From Isoetes taiwanensis (lineage: Eukaryota > Streptophyta > Lycopodiopsida > Isoetales > Isoetaceae), in the NCBI GenBank assembly GCA_021234155.1, contig JAJEKV010000087.1:2911242-2975241 (forward strand): DNA of 64,000 nt, in the 5' to 3' direction. A program made the translations under genes and the position numbers. Under the pieces are notes generated by a model. That model did not search any database. It was not told where the DNA came from and was given only the letters and a program-made list of their open reading frames with translations. This document shows positions 1-10,130 of the stretch, in pieces (position 1 is the first letter of the stretch; every line of letters begins with the position of its first letter).

Positions 1-54
1 TAGAGTACTTGGCTTGCAAGCAAGAGGTCGTGGGTTCGATCCCCAGCCTGTCCA
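1..54 (+). tRNA. tRNA-Ala(UGC)-like 3' part, cut by the window edge
   Basis: The window opens inside a tRNA-like sequence. It contains the end of a D arm (TAGAG), an anticodon loop CTTGCAA that would read anticodon UGC (Ala), and a T arm with the B-box GGTTCGATCCC, followed by an acceptor 3' strand. One base pair of the anticodon stem and one of the T stem are mismatched (G opposite G). It may therefore be a tRNA pseudogene or the head of a tRNA-derived SINE. The 5' half is outside the window, so acceptor pairing cannot be checked. Confidence 0.5.
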
Positions 55-1388
55 CCCAATCATAGAAGGCTCATTTCTCAACAGAGAAGGCGCAATTCAG
101 CATGCTATTCAAATTATCTGCACAAGGCTGCCTGATTCTATTCATCAAGTTTAACTGAAAAACTGTAAATCACAGAGAAACACAGTATCGAATGGAGGAT
201 AAGGGCGTGGGCTGCTCGCAATTAAAACCAGAGGCAACGAACAGTGGGTGATGAATCAAATCCCGCACATGAATTATAGATGGAGCATGATGCCGCACCT
301 TAACTTATACTTCATAGCTATTCAAATTGGCGGATTTGTGCTTATTTTGATCTGTGTTTCGCTCAGTCGGGATAATGTTTGTGCTCTGAGGGGGAAAAAA
401 TTTAAGGAAAACTCTGTTATCATCATTTACTGCCATAATTTATCCATGTTTTTCGATTCCCGTCTCTCCGTAGTAAACGTAAATCTGGTTCTATATTCAA
501 AGAGCGAAATGAAATTACTCTATCAGTATCTTCTGCAACACCCCAGGAAATGCTTTTACCATCTATTCCATCTATTTTCCAGTAGAGGGCAGACGAGGCA
601 GGCCCTGCTTGCTCTCCAAAATAGAGCTCTGTTCTCTCAGATACTCTGTCTAATCACTATTTCTGCTTACTGCCTATGGGCGCTGCATGCCAAATCATCA
701 AACACACCCAATTTCTACCATACAGACCTGCATGGCCACTGCTAGTTCTCATGCCTATAAACATGTATTTTTCAATCCCGCAGACTCAAATCGAAAGCCT
801 AGAAAGGAGCATTTGAAGCAGGGCAAATCAAAATGCCGGAAATAGAAATGCGTTCAGCATCGCCCAGCTCATCGCCATAGCCGGAATCTGCTATCTGACT
901 TTTTAAAGAAAGGCTTGCCATGCATAGCAGAAAAGCGGCAAGATTATTCCAGAAGAGCAGAAGAGGAGCGAGTCGACCTTTCTGGAAAACACGAATGCCA
1001 CATCATTGAAATATCCGAGATAAAATAAATGCCCATTGGCACTTTTTAATTCATGGTCTTCTTCCAGCTTCCTAGCATTTTCAACAAAAATATTGTAATA
1101 AAAAAATAAAATATGTGGTACTTAGCGCCACCTCATAACTCATAAGGTGACATTTAATTTCCTATAAGTTTTTATAATAAATGCGGTGCCACCTTAACTC
1201 CATTAATTGTGGTGCAATTTCTTTGCACCTTCCTTAAGCTTAAATCAATGGCCAAGATTTAACTTCCCCCATATCCGACGGTTCAGGGATGTGGTGCATG
1301 CCCCCATGCATGCCCATTCATGCCCTCCATCAAATCTGAGGGCCACAAATGCGCCACCTCAAGATTTGGAGGGCCAGGATTGATGTCT
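55..1388. other. No recognised gene
   Basis: AT-rich DNA. The longest open frame (248-745, plus strand) has a hydrophobic stretch near its start and no recognisable motif. Composition and low-complexity residues make it look like a chance frame. Nothing else is supported. Confidence 0.5.
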
Positions 1389-1435
1389 ATATACACCCTA
1401 AAAATGATGCCCCCCATCCGATATACCTATATATA
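1389..1435 (+). repeat. 47-bp dispersed direct repeat, copy 1
   Basis: A 47-bp block, starting ATATACACCCTAAAAATGAT and ending CCTATATATA, recurs at 4951-4997 with one difference. It ends in a TATA-like run. Downstream of this copy lies a GC-rich stretch (1449-1475) and then an AT-rich leader, so a core-promoter role is conceivable but unproven. The sequence around the two copies is unrelated. Confidence 0.75.
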
Positions 1436-2490
1436 CAAGAAACTTATCGCGGCCGCCGCCGCGAACGTTTCTCTTCCCCTTGGCCGCTGCGAAAATCGGG
1501 TGCAGCTAAATCAAATCAGAGAAATCGTAAAATGAAGAGCTAAAGGGATCTTGGCATCATATGTTTTGTGGCCAGATATATCTATAGATGCAGCTTCCAT
1601 TGCCAAAAGCTCCTTAAGGCGGCTCATCTGCAGTTAAAAAGACCAGAGAAATGGACATAGATCAAAATGTTTGGCTTGAAATGCAAGCGCTTTAACCGTT
1701 TGGTCGGAAATATGAATGGGCTCGGGATTTAGACATCACATTCTAGGACAACCTTTATAAAAGTTTATTAGCTTCAACTTCAAATCAGGCGACCTCTCTA
1801 TATCGTGCCAAAACCGAAAGTGTTGCTACATTTTTTTTTCTCGAGGGGATGCGATGGGTCGGTTCGATGGGTCGATTCACGGGTGGCTTCAGCGGCAAAT
1901 AATAAGGCAAAAAGGAATGCGGATATTCTTGTCATTTAGGAGATAGATTCGATCGAATAAACAAGGCAAAAGATGCGATGGAGGCCCAAAGTGTCACGCG
2001 TAGTTTCTTGTCAGTTGATTTGTTTCGCCTCGATTACCAAAGCTTTTGTGGGCATGTTTGATATATAAACCCAATTAAGCCCTCTCAATTTTTAGCATTC
2101 TCGAGCAGTTGCATTTTTCTGCGCAGATTGGAGGGCCTCGCTAGAAGTAAGAAAGGGGGAGACATGGCAAAATTTCCCAAGCTTCGAGTAAGCGGAAATC
2201 AGCCTCTTCCCACAATGGCGTGGATGGCTTATTCAATTATTTGCCTCAAAGGGCTTCAATATAACAGATATGGTGGCTTTGATTGGTAAGGCTACAAAAT
2301 TTCTACCTTCAAAACTATAGCTTTCATATCGTTTTGGACAAAAAAAAGCCAAGATTTATTCAAAGATCAATTTTTTTTTTTTTTGGTTGGATTTGTCTTT
2401 GCATCTCTCGACTATGGTTCTTTACGGCATGGTACAAAGGGTAGCCATGTAACGGGGACAGCTTTGCTTTAACAGATTCAAGACAACTCC

Positions 2491-2548
2491 GATGCGGCTA
2501 TGGCTATGGCTATGGCGGCGTTCGGTCACGGCTATGGCGGCAGTTCCA
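2491..2548 (+). repeat. GGCTATGGC-type short tandem repeat
   Basis: GGCTAT units are repeated directly several times, then once more after a short spacer. Read in one frame they give a Gly-Tyr-Gly pattern like that of glycine-rich proteins, in another an Ala-Met pattern. No surrounding open frame supports a protein. Confidence 0.5.
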
Positions 2549-2839
2549 AGCTTCTAAGCCTCAAAAATTGCTTTCAACCTTGAAGTTTGAGAAATACATA
2601 AAAGTACCTTTTGCATTCCCTCATCTTGGCATAAGCTCTTCAAGTTGCTTACTCGTCTATTGGGATCCTTGATCTTATCTAGTTTCGAAAACCATTCACG
2701 CATCATAATCAACATATGTCAAGGTTTGATTTAGTAAAACATCAATGTAGCATCCGAACTTAATTCCAAGCCATTTTCCACATTGGTATACCATCATTGA
2801 ACATCGGATGGTGTATAGTTCACGATAATTACAAACTAT

Positions 2840-3082
2840 ATGCAAATAGCAAAAAGTGAAAATAGCGGACTTACTCAAGCAAGTGCTTTCCGGAATAGAT
2901 CTTTAAGTTGTCCATCAAAGTCTGCGGTCGAAGCCTTCAATCGAGGCGTAGATGCGTTAAATTCCTTGGCCGGTTTGATGGAGGAGGAAGAGAATCTTAA
3001 AAATTTGCAGTTATTACATTATGAGAATGCTCCCTTGAGCCCAGTCTTGGCATATATTTGTGGAGGGCAAGATACTTGTTAG
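2840..3082 (+). CDS. Unrecognised open segment, possible exon
   Basis: An 80-codon open frame whose middle (about residues 28-58) has protein-like composition: an acidic and leucine-bearing helix-like stretch with the run MEEEENLKNLQLL. I do not recognise a family. No clear splice sites or partner exons were found, and the flanks are repeat-like. It could be an exon of a decayed gene or a chance frame. Confidence 0.2.
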   Translation: MQIAKSENSGLTQASAFRNRSLSCPSKSAVEAFNRGVDALNSLAGLMEEEENLKNLQLLHYENAPLSPVLAYICGGQDTC

Positions 3083-3812
3083 AATTCTTAAGATCAATGA
3101 CACGCCACATAAGAAATAACATCTGCGAGGAATTAGAACACTTATACCCATTAAGTAGAAGAATACCAAAAGTGTAATACAGGCCCCACCATTGCAGTCG
3201 GGGAAAGAAAAATATAAAGAGACGCTTTGCTTCAAGATTTTTATGCTTCTCGACACCCAACGAAAATGATAAACCATCCCGAAATAAAAATAGACAATGG
3301 GATGCTTGATATTCATGCACACAAAGTGGATCACGAAGAACATTTAGCTTGGTTTCACAACCTAGCAACAACATCTTTAGAGGCGAGAAAGGCCATAAGT
3401 CACCTCCACTAACAGTTGCCTCCCCTCTAAGTTTGCGGTTACATATGCATTATTGCATCGATCTAGCTAGTGTCTCGCTAAAGCGGGTTCCAATCGAGAA
3501 CCCTTACATTACTTTCGATTCTCTGCGATGCAATTTTCATCATGGGGCCGAGAGTTATCTATAACAATACGACATATAATATCTCCAATGAGGTTTATAA
3601 AGCCGGCGGTTAGCGCCTTGGTTTTCACGGGGGTGAATGAACAACATAGTCATATACAAGAACATAGACCAGATTAAATCCAACTAAGATCCAACACAAC
3701 CAACACAAGAGGGAAAGAAATCGCACCATTCCCAACAATTTCGCTTAGAGGGCTTTTGAGGGCCATTTGCTTGTTGGTGTAATTGCGGCAAAGCAGCGAG
3801 AAGGCATCCCGA

Positions 3813-4310
3813 TTAACGCCCATTGTTTGGGTTTAGATTGGAAAAATATGCGAAACCAATTGCCATGTCCACCTCTGCGGCGGGGATGCCATAACCACTC
3901 AAGATGTCATTCGGAGCAAAACGAACCCCGGATCGCTTCGCCCGTTTTTTCCAGCGTTTTGCCGTTGCATCTCGGGGTTCATATGCTTGATTCAAACGTT
4001 CCGTGATCGGAGAAAAAGCTGCGGCCGGTGGTTTGTGCGCGCTAAGATAGTGATCATTTGCAGAGGTTCTTAGAAGGTGATGGAACCTCGTCAATGCGTA
4101 AGAAGCCAAACACCCTTTTCCCCGGTCTTGACGGCCTTGGATCTTTGTTCTAAGCGGGTTAAATTCCCCGCTTTTGCAAAATGTCGTGTTTCTTATCATT
4201 CCATATCCCCGCATTTGGACATAATCCGCCTTTACAGAGCGATCCACCTTCAAAAACTTCCTCTGAATAATTTCAAATACTTGCCTAACCGTGGAATCTA
4301 AGTATTTCAA
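3813..4310 (-). CDS. Unrecognised 165-codon open frame
   Basis: An ATG-initiated frame of 165 codons on the minus strand, rich in Arg, Lys and Ala. No domain, signal peptide or membrane segment is recognisable. The local sequence is less AT-rich than its surroundings, which makes long chance frames more likely. I cannot assign a function and give it low weight. Confidence 0.2.
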   Translation of the reverse strand: MKYLDSTVRQVFEIIQRKFLKVDRSVKADYVQMRGYGMIRNTTFCKSGEFNPLRTKIQGRQDRGKGCLASYALTRFHHLLRTSANDHYLSAHKPPAAAFSPITERLNQAYEPRDATAKRWKKRAKRSGVRFAPNDILSGYGIPAAEVDMAIGFAYFSNLNPNNGR

Positions 4311-4662
4311 ACAACTCTCGAAACCCCGGATATTGCCTCACCAAAAAACCGAGCGAGAAGAAATGTATTTGGATTTGTATCCAAAACCCAATGCGAAAAA
4401 AAAGAGAGGATGTGATGCTAAGGATTTCGCTTCGGGATGCGGATTTAGAAAAAAAGGTTTTATAGATTTTCGCGGCTTTTGGGTCGCCCGGAAGAATGAA
4501 ACGTCCGATCACCAAAAAAGAATTGAAGAAGGCGAAGCTCCTTTGTCCGAGAAGAAATAGAGGCGGCAGGGCAGAGAAAGAGATCACATGCCATAAGTAG
4601 CCAGCGGGAAAACACGTTAAACTGTGCAAATAAGGATCCAAGAATCCAGACTTTGCTTCCAA

Positions 4663-4718
4663 GCAAAGTAATCCTGCATTCTATTGCACCGCCGCAAAGT
4701 AATCCTGCATTCTATTGC
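4663..4718 (+). repeat. Short tandem duplication, 25-bp unit at 31-bp spacing
   Basis: The 25-bp unit that begins GCAAAGTAATCCTGCATTCT occurs at 4663-4687 and again at 4694-4718, with six unrelated bases between. It is a simple local duplication and no gene is affected. Confidence 0.85.
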
Positions 4719-4950
4719 GAAGTTCGCCGGAATGGAGCAGAGGAAGTGGAGATCAGAGCATTTGACCGAGGAGGCGGATTCTTTGAAACGTAAACGTGGC
4801 ATCCCTTGATTTTTTTTCTTTTTTCAATTTAGAAATGCAAAAGGAGCATACATGTCGACCCCATGGCTATCCTCAGCCCAGAAAAATTATCTTCCTATTT
4901 TTTAAGAACAGAAAATGATATGCTTTATATATGGTATGATATATCATTGA

Positions 4951-4997
4951 ATATACACCCTAAAAATGATGCCCCCCATCTGATATACCTATATATA
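4951..4997 (+). repeat. 47-bp dispersed direct repeat, copy 2
   Basis: Second copy of the block at 1389-1435, with one C/T difference. It runs into a longer TA microsatellite. The 3,562-bp spacing could mean these are ends of a larger element, but no inverted termini or target-site duplication were found. Confidence 0.75.
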
Positions 4998-5041
4998 TAT
5001 ATATCATTGATATATGATGATAATGATATTTTCGATTCACG

Positions 5042-5440
5042 TTAACTTTTTCGGTTACGAACCCGAACGATTAAGGGTTCGTGAACGCGGAAAAAAAAAA
5101 AAAAAAATATTTGAATTTGAAATTTGAATTTCGCGTACGCGAAATCGTAAAAACCACGTACGCGAAACTTTTTTCGCGTACGCGAAACAATATAAAACGG
5201 GAAGCAAAAAAAAAAAAAAAAAATTGAAATTTGAAAACCGCGTAAGCGAAAACCTTTCGCTTTGGCGTGCGCCAAAAGTTTTTTTCACGACGAAAGGAAG
5301 GTTTGGCGTCTGCCTTGAACGCCTCGGGAATTTATTTATTTTTTTTTTCTGCGGTTTTTCGTTTTGGTGATGCGAAAAACTTTTGGCGCATGCGAAAAAA
5401 GGTTTGGCGACGCAAAGCGTTTTTTTTTACCGGCATGACT
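5042..5440. repeat. Cluster of CG-rich palindromes in A/T homopolymer DNA
   Basis: Palindromic or near-palindromic motifs of the form TTTCGCGTACGCGAAA recur about every 20-60 bp, with variants (CGCGTAAGCG, TTTGGCGTGCGCCAAA, GGCGCATGCG). Runs of A and T separate them. The CpG density is far above that of the flanks. It looks like a degenerate tandem array or a protein-binding array. Open frames here are Lys/Arg/Phe-rich artefacts of the A/T tracts and are not entered as genes. Confidence 0.55.
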
Positions 5441-5859
5441 AAAAAAATACGTAAAAATACGCTTTTTTTTTAAAAATACATATTTTTAACTTTATACGTC
5501 GAGAATTTGGATGACGTCTGAGAACCTATCCCTGCAAATAAGACATGAAGTTGAATTGTATCAATGTGATATTAGATATAAAATTCATAAAAATATATTT
5601 TCCATATATGTGCAGTTGTTCACGTAAGTCCTATATTTAAAAGTTGCGCAATAATAGACCTGAAGGTATGCTTTATGCCTTAATATCATCTGAAATTTGT
5701 TACAAAAAATTCATATGATATAGGCCTATCTGTGACCAGCTGAAAGACCAATCTTATGCGCATTGGCCTAAATAGTGATAGTAAGAAGCCTACAAAAACC
5801 TAAATTTAAACTTGATTCCTCTCACTTGAACTCTAATTCTTACCAGTCTAAAGGAATTG

Positions 5860-6501
5860 AACCTCTATACCAGTTTCTAAACAATTACCATTACTGGAAC
5901 TACTCCATCCTAAGGTGGCGGTGCTTTGGTGGCAGATTCTTCACAGATGCCCTCGTGTGAACGTGCTTGTCCACAGATTTGATCCTCGAGTGTCAGCACT
6001 CTGCCCACTATGCAAGCAAAGGGACGAGACCATTGAGCATTGTTTCTTTTTATGTGTTCATCTCCAGCCTGTTTGGTCTTGGCTGCTTTCTCTTTTTCAT
6101 GTGACATTGACAAGTCAGCAAGTGCTTCGGCTATTTATCAGGATGCTTGGAATAAGTTGTGGAGTCAAGCATTTCATTTAGCATCCAGGGATGGTTGTGG
6201 TGGTCCATCCAGAAGCCAGAAGACTGCGTGTATCTTCGGGGTTTGGATATTCCTCCCTGCAGGTTGTCCTCGGGGCGACAACCTAGAATCGCTAAGGCAT
6301 ACCATTGTTCCTCGCTTGCTCCCGCCAAGCGACAGTTGATATTTGAGTCCTATTTGTGTGTGATGTCTTATGCATAGGCTGATGGTTCTACTCAATGGAT
6401 CACGATTATCCTCTGAGACTTTATTCCCGCCTCTGCATTTGTATTTTGTTTTTGGCTTGGAGTTTCAATAAAGTTTGTCGTTCTTCAAAAAAAAAAAAAA
6501 A
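5860..6501 (+). mobile_element. 5'-truncated L1-type LINE 3' end with poly(A) tail
   Basis: Broken frames encode the zf-RVT region typical of plant L1 elements. It has the WWQ-L-R start and the CPLC...ETIEHCFFLC zinc-binding pattern, followed by the aromatic VW-S-W motif. After the coding part come about 300 bases of 3' UTR, an AATAAA signal at 6467-6472 and a 15-base poly(A) tail at 6487-6501. At least two frameshifts are present. This copy uses a poly(A) tail, unlike the simple-repeat-tailed LINEs elsewhere in the window. The 5' boundary is approximate and no target-site duplication was identified. Confidence 0.75.
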
Positions 6502-6689
6502 CAATCATATCAGAACACATGTCCTCAAATGACTCCTTCAAACACAAACCTTTCAATTCAATCCTTCTTTTCATAAAATTTACCATTATTTAGAGAAGAT
6601 TAAAATGAGATAAACAAAGAAGCAACTAATCTTAGGCGATTCATTTTGCTGGTAAGCAGACTCTTTTCTTTCTTTGAGCTAGACAGCTA

Positions 6690-7131
6690 TGTCATTCTTG
6701 GCACCATCATTTGCATTCACATCAGTTATTTCTGTTTCTTGTAAAAGATTGTGTTCCTCCTCTTCATATTTAGCTTTGCAATCAACACAAAAAGAAACTG
6801 CTTCATCCAATGCCATATATTTAAAAGGTGTTGCTCGGGCTATGGTTTCAGATACATGAATTCCAAACCTACATAGCAAAATATAAAATGCGATCAATTG
6901 TTTTACAATAGCAAAAGTTGGGAAGAGGAAAAACAAATATAATAGGAATCTACAACTTAAGGGACCATATAAAGTACAAAATATCAATGTTATTCGAATA
7001 GCATTTGCAAGAAAAGTATCACACACCTAGCCCTCAAGTTTGAAATAGTTGTTGTATGAACAGGTTGGAGATCCAATTGAATTTCCAAGGATGGATGCCA
7101 TGTTTGACAATGGAGATATGTCTGGGAGAAT
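6690..7131 (-). CDS. Possible last two exons of an unrecognised host gene
   Basis: On the minus strand an open segment at about 7131-7028 (entered after ...TTATCAG) ends at a GT donor (AG then GTGTGTG). The next segment starts after a TATGTAG acceptor at about 6868 and runs to a stop near 6690. Joining them keeps one frame, giving about 95 residues. The sequence includes LEIQLDLQPVH, FGIHVSETIARATPFKYMAL and an acidic C-terminus. It looks protein-like but I do not recognise the family. It lies downstream of the ZNFX1-like remnant on the same strand and could be a neighbouring gene. Upstream exons were not found. Confidence 0.35.
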
Positions 7132-7429
7132 GCCCTGATAATAAATCACAGTCTACCAGATGGTTCATGAGCCGCATATAATTTTCCAACTCTGAAACGA
7201 GGTCTGAGCAGGAGCATAGGTAGGGCAACGTGGGCATAGGTGAGCATAGATGAACTTCAATATGAGTAATAGTTTTAATTCAAATCCAGCAGTAACAACA
7301 ATTCCTTCTTTGGAATAAATTTTTGCTGATTGACTAAGTAGTGGAAAAAATGTATCAAATTTACATGGCATGCATTGAAAAATGCCTCTGGGATGCATCC
7401 CTTACAAGAATTTGCTCAAACTTTCAGCA

Positions 7430-7780
7430 TCAGCTCACAAACTATTACTATTCTGATATAACTGATTGCCTATTTCTGTACATGGCAGCTATACCCACTT
7501 TGGTATACAAATGGGAAGAAAAATCATCTTTAAAGCGGCAAAAATATAAAATATAAAATAAAATATAAGGGCTAGAAGTAGCTAAACATGTGTGACAGTA
7601 TGAAGCAACCTCTCTTACACGAGGCATATAAACAGTAAAATCATCATAATCATTCTACAAATTTTAGCACTTAAAGAGCAATCTTGTGTTCATTTCAACC
7701 AGACATATCTCCAATGCTATTCTGCTCAATTGAGTAGGTATAGTATTAGAATAGACTGCAGGGAAAGTAAAGTAAAGAAA
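7430..7780 (-). repeat. Inverted copy of the 18.2-18.6 kb intron-like repeat
   Basis: The reverse complement of this segment matches about 18230-18580 closely over some 350 bp. Shared blocks include CTCAATTGAG, GAGATATGTCT, the AAATATAAAATATAAAAT run and the GGTATACAAATGGGAAG block. In this copy it lies just 3' of the ZNFX1-like C-terminal remnant. In the other it lies 5' of the ZNFX1-like helicase remnant. Confidence 0.8.
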
Positions 7781-7799
7781 TAGCTAAAAATAGGGCATG

Positions 7800-8606
7800 G
7801 TATGGGCACCTGCATTGAGGGCTGCAGAAATAAATCTTCATACGAGAGATGATACCCCATCCATGGAAGAAGTTGACTCATCTATATCCATCCATCCACC
7901 GATCTAGCCCACTGACTTCAAAAATGTGGCCACAATCTGTAAGCTAGATAAATCTGTCAGACAGATCGGTTTCCTCGAGTTTCATTTGTGATATTACATC
8001 TAATATATCTGGGTCACAGATCCTGCATTTAGAGGGGCATTTCTCTCCACACATGCCTATGCAGGGGTGGCCACATTTAAGCCTTCACATACTTGGTAAC
8101 AAAGAAGATCACAGGCAAGGTGTTCACATTCCCAAGCACATGGCTCCAGGCAAGGTATGCAAGGTTCTCCACATTTAAGGGAACATTTGGTATGCAAGCA
8201 TCTTTTTTGGCAATTTGCTGCACAGGGTGAGCAGGGCAATGAACATTTATCTTTGTAGTTGTGTCCACACGGAAGACCACGCCCATATTTCTCATTACAT
8301 CTTTTAGGACAAACAACTCTCCACTTGTCTAAACTGTTCAGCTCTGAAAATTGGTGTTTGTACATTTTGGTGATTCTGGCAACATAAAATAAGCTCTGGC
8401 CCTATGCAGCCAGTATCTTCGAGAACTTTTAATCACATTTTCCCACAAGGTGCTCTTTTATGATAGAAGTTTGGCATTGCCAAATATGTATAAACCTTCT
8501 CTGGCCCTTAACAAGGCTACACATACACGATTTTCACATTTAAGGAATCCAATACCACCCATACCTTCTTTCCCTTGAGATTGGTCGTTTCTTACAAGTG
8601 ATAATT
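7800..8606 (-). pseudogene. ZNFX1-like gene, 3' part: helicase motif VI plus NFX1-type zinc fingers
   Basis: Minus-strand frames encode the end of a superfamily 1 helicase domain (GFLKCENRVCVALLRAREGL, motif VI). A WENVIK...ENTG-like linker follows, then cysteine/histidine repeats of the NFX1 type (CPKRC, CGHNYKDKC, CSLKCGEPC, CGHPCIGMCGEKC) and a C-terminal DCGHIFEVSGLDRWM motif. This order is that of ZNFX1, an RNA-helicase-like protein of RNA silencing and antiviral defence in animals and fungi. The copy is dead: there is a stop after the motif VI exon, at least two frameshifts, and a TAG replacing the expected Gln codon in FI(Q)L. At its upstream edge it is fused to LINE sequence. Confidence 0.85.
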
Positions 8607-9055
8607 CCAACAAGCTTTCTAAACAAGTGTGCTCTACGTGTCCAGTCACAGAGATCTATCCTGTAGCAGCTATTCTGCACTGCATATAGGGCTTTCCATC
8701 CCGCAGTGACCCTTCTTTCTACACAGTCATCCCATAGCATGTTAGCAGAAAAATCAATTCCCAGATATTTAAAGGTCCTTACGACATCCATCTTCTGTCC
8801 TTTGTAATAGAAGTCTGGAATATCATGCTGCGAGGACAGGATTGCCAGTAGCTTGGTCTTCTGCTGGTTCACTGTCATTCCTGCTATGTCACAGAAGTCA
8901 CTAAGAGCATCCAAATGTTCCTGCATGCTGCCAGCTGTCTGGGACAACAACTCCACATCGTTTGCATAAAGAAACTGTCGTACTGTGTAGACATCTGCTA
9001 ATTGTGGGCCATCACCTCCATGTTCTTGCATCCAAGTCTCCAACTTGTTACTGCA
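8607..9055 (-). mobile_element. LINE reverse-transcriptase fragment, lacks its 3' end
   Basis: The minus strand encodes the palm and thumb of a LINE reverse transcriptase: LETWMQEH, a YAND version of the YADD active site, then FKYLGIDFSAN and ALYAVQNSCYRIDL. It matches the LINE at 12848-13991. LINEs usually lose the 5' end, but this piece stops abruptly in the thumb (…LFRKLVG) and continues directly as ZNFX1-like sequence. The missing 3' portion is found at 19272-20239 on the plus strand. Confidence 0.85.
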
Positions 9056-9866
9056 TATTTGATTACTTTACTACAGGGGAAAAGAGTGTAGCATGCCTAA
9101 GGATTTAGGGTCACTTTTTGATTTTGCAGAGAAGGTTTTATCTTTGTTTTTCTCCACAACTTCTCATGAATATTTTCAGTCCCTTGACTCTTGACTGTAT
9201 CATAAGTATTTAGATGCCTAAGCATCAGTTTGAAGCAAGACATCTACAGGTTGCATATTAATCAATAGATATATTTGGACTCCCTTAGTGATTCATCTGA
9301 ATACACAACAACACATGTGTTCACAACCAATCGGGTCATTTAGAATATTTGAGATTACTATCCTGGTGGAAAATTGCTCCTGTAGGTAATGATAGCTAGT
9401 ATTGCAGCATATTTCAGATGTAAGTAGCAGTAACACATTTTGTAGTATGTTAAAAATTGTTTTATGGTCTGCAACTGCAATATTGCAAATTCTAGCTTCA
9501 CTTTTGTATTCCTTAATACAATGTAGCTAACCGTCTCCTGTAGCTAAGTATTTATTGCAATTTGCAAGGACTTTGCACACATCAACCCTTTATGAGTTTT
9601 GTAGGTGGAAATGAAGAGAGATGCTTACTTAAGATGGATTATAAGGTATGCATAGTAGTAGGCATCAATAACTATACATCAATCAGTCTGAGCTAGAATA
9701 TTGTAGTTGTGTTGTGAAGTTTTACGTATTAGGGTAACTTTGGAGTTACCAAGCTTTAATTTTCTTAACAAAAGCAGCGTATGGTGGGCTTGCACCATGG
9801 CAAAGTAGAAAATTGATATAAAGTAAACAATACTTTGTCCTGCAGGAAAAAACCCCATGTGGAGGG

Positions 9867-9969
9867 AACCCTTGCAATATGACCTCAAATATTATGCCCA
9901 CAGTCTTCAGCTGAATAACCCTTGCAATATGACCTCAAATATTATGCCCACAGTCTTCAGCTGAATAAC
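9867..9969. repeat. Perfect tandem duplication, 50-bp unit
   Basis: A 50-bp unit beginning AACCCTTGCAATATGACCTC occurs at 9867-9916 and again at 9917-9966 without visible differences. The identity implies a recent local duplication. Confidence 0.95.
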
Positions 9970-9974
9970 TCAAT

Positions 9975-10130
9975 AAAAAAAGCATAGCTGACTTATAAAA
10001 CAAAGCATAGGTGCAACACTATCCAAACATGAAAATTAAGGAGGTATACCAAGATTCTAGTGAGGCTCGAACATGAGACCTCAAGTTATTGGACGAGTGG
10101 ACGAACCACTAGACTAATGTGACTGTAGAA
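9975..10130 (-). mobile_element. tRNA-derived SINE or tRNA pseudogene
   Basis: The minus strand carries RNA polymerase III promoter boxes at tRNA-like spacing: an A box TTAGTCTAGTGG (about 10107-10118) and a B box TGTTCGAGCC (about 10063-10072). Body sequence follows downstream and ends at a T-rich run near 9975. No acceptor stem can be formed. A SINE head is more likely than a functional tRNA. The 3' end is approximate. Confidence 0.45.

Larger units (their letters stand above)
1436..4662. other. Low-gene stretch, only weak coding-like segments
   Basis: No recognised gene. The stretch holds a GC-rich block at 1449-1475, a hexamer repeat near 2.5 kb and two open segments entered separately (2840-3082 plus; 3813-4310 minus). 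Neither matches a family I know. Homopolymer runs occur at 1831-1840 and 2371-2384. Confidence 0.45.

Noticed and set aside
5042-5473. Several Phe/Arg/Lys-rich frames on both strands
   Set aside because: They follow A/T homopolymers and CG palindromes and have no protein-like pattern.
7077-7110. AGACATATCTCCATTG resembling the intron repeat block at 7703
   Set aside because: Only about 14 bases match and on the opposite strand; likely chance.
8057-8365. A small intact Cys-rich protein gene
   Set aside because: The frame is an internal part of the ZNFX1-like zinc-finger region and homology continues in other frames on both sides.
9867-9969. Possible CRISPR-like repeat
   Set aside because: Only two adjacent copies with no spacer; a plain tandem duplication.
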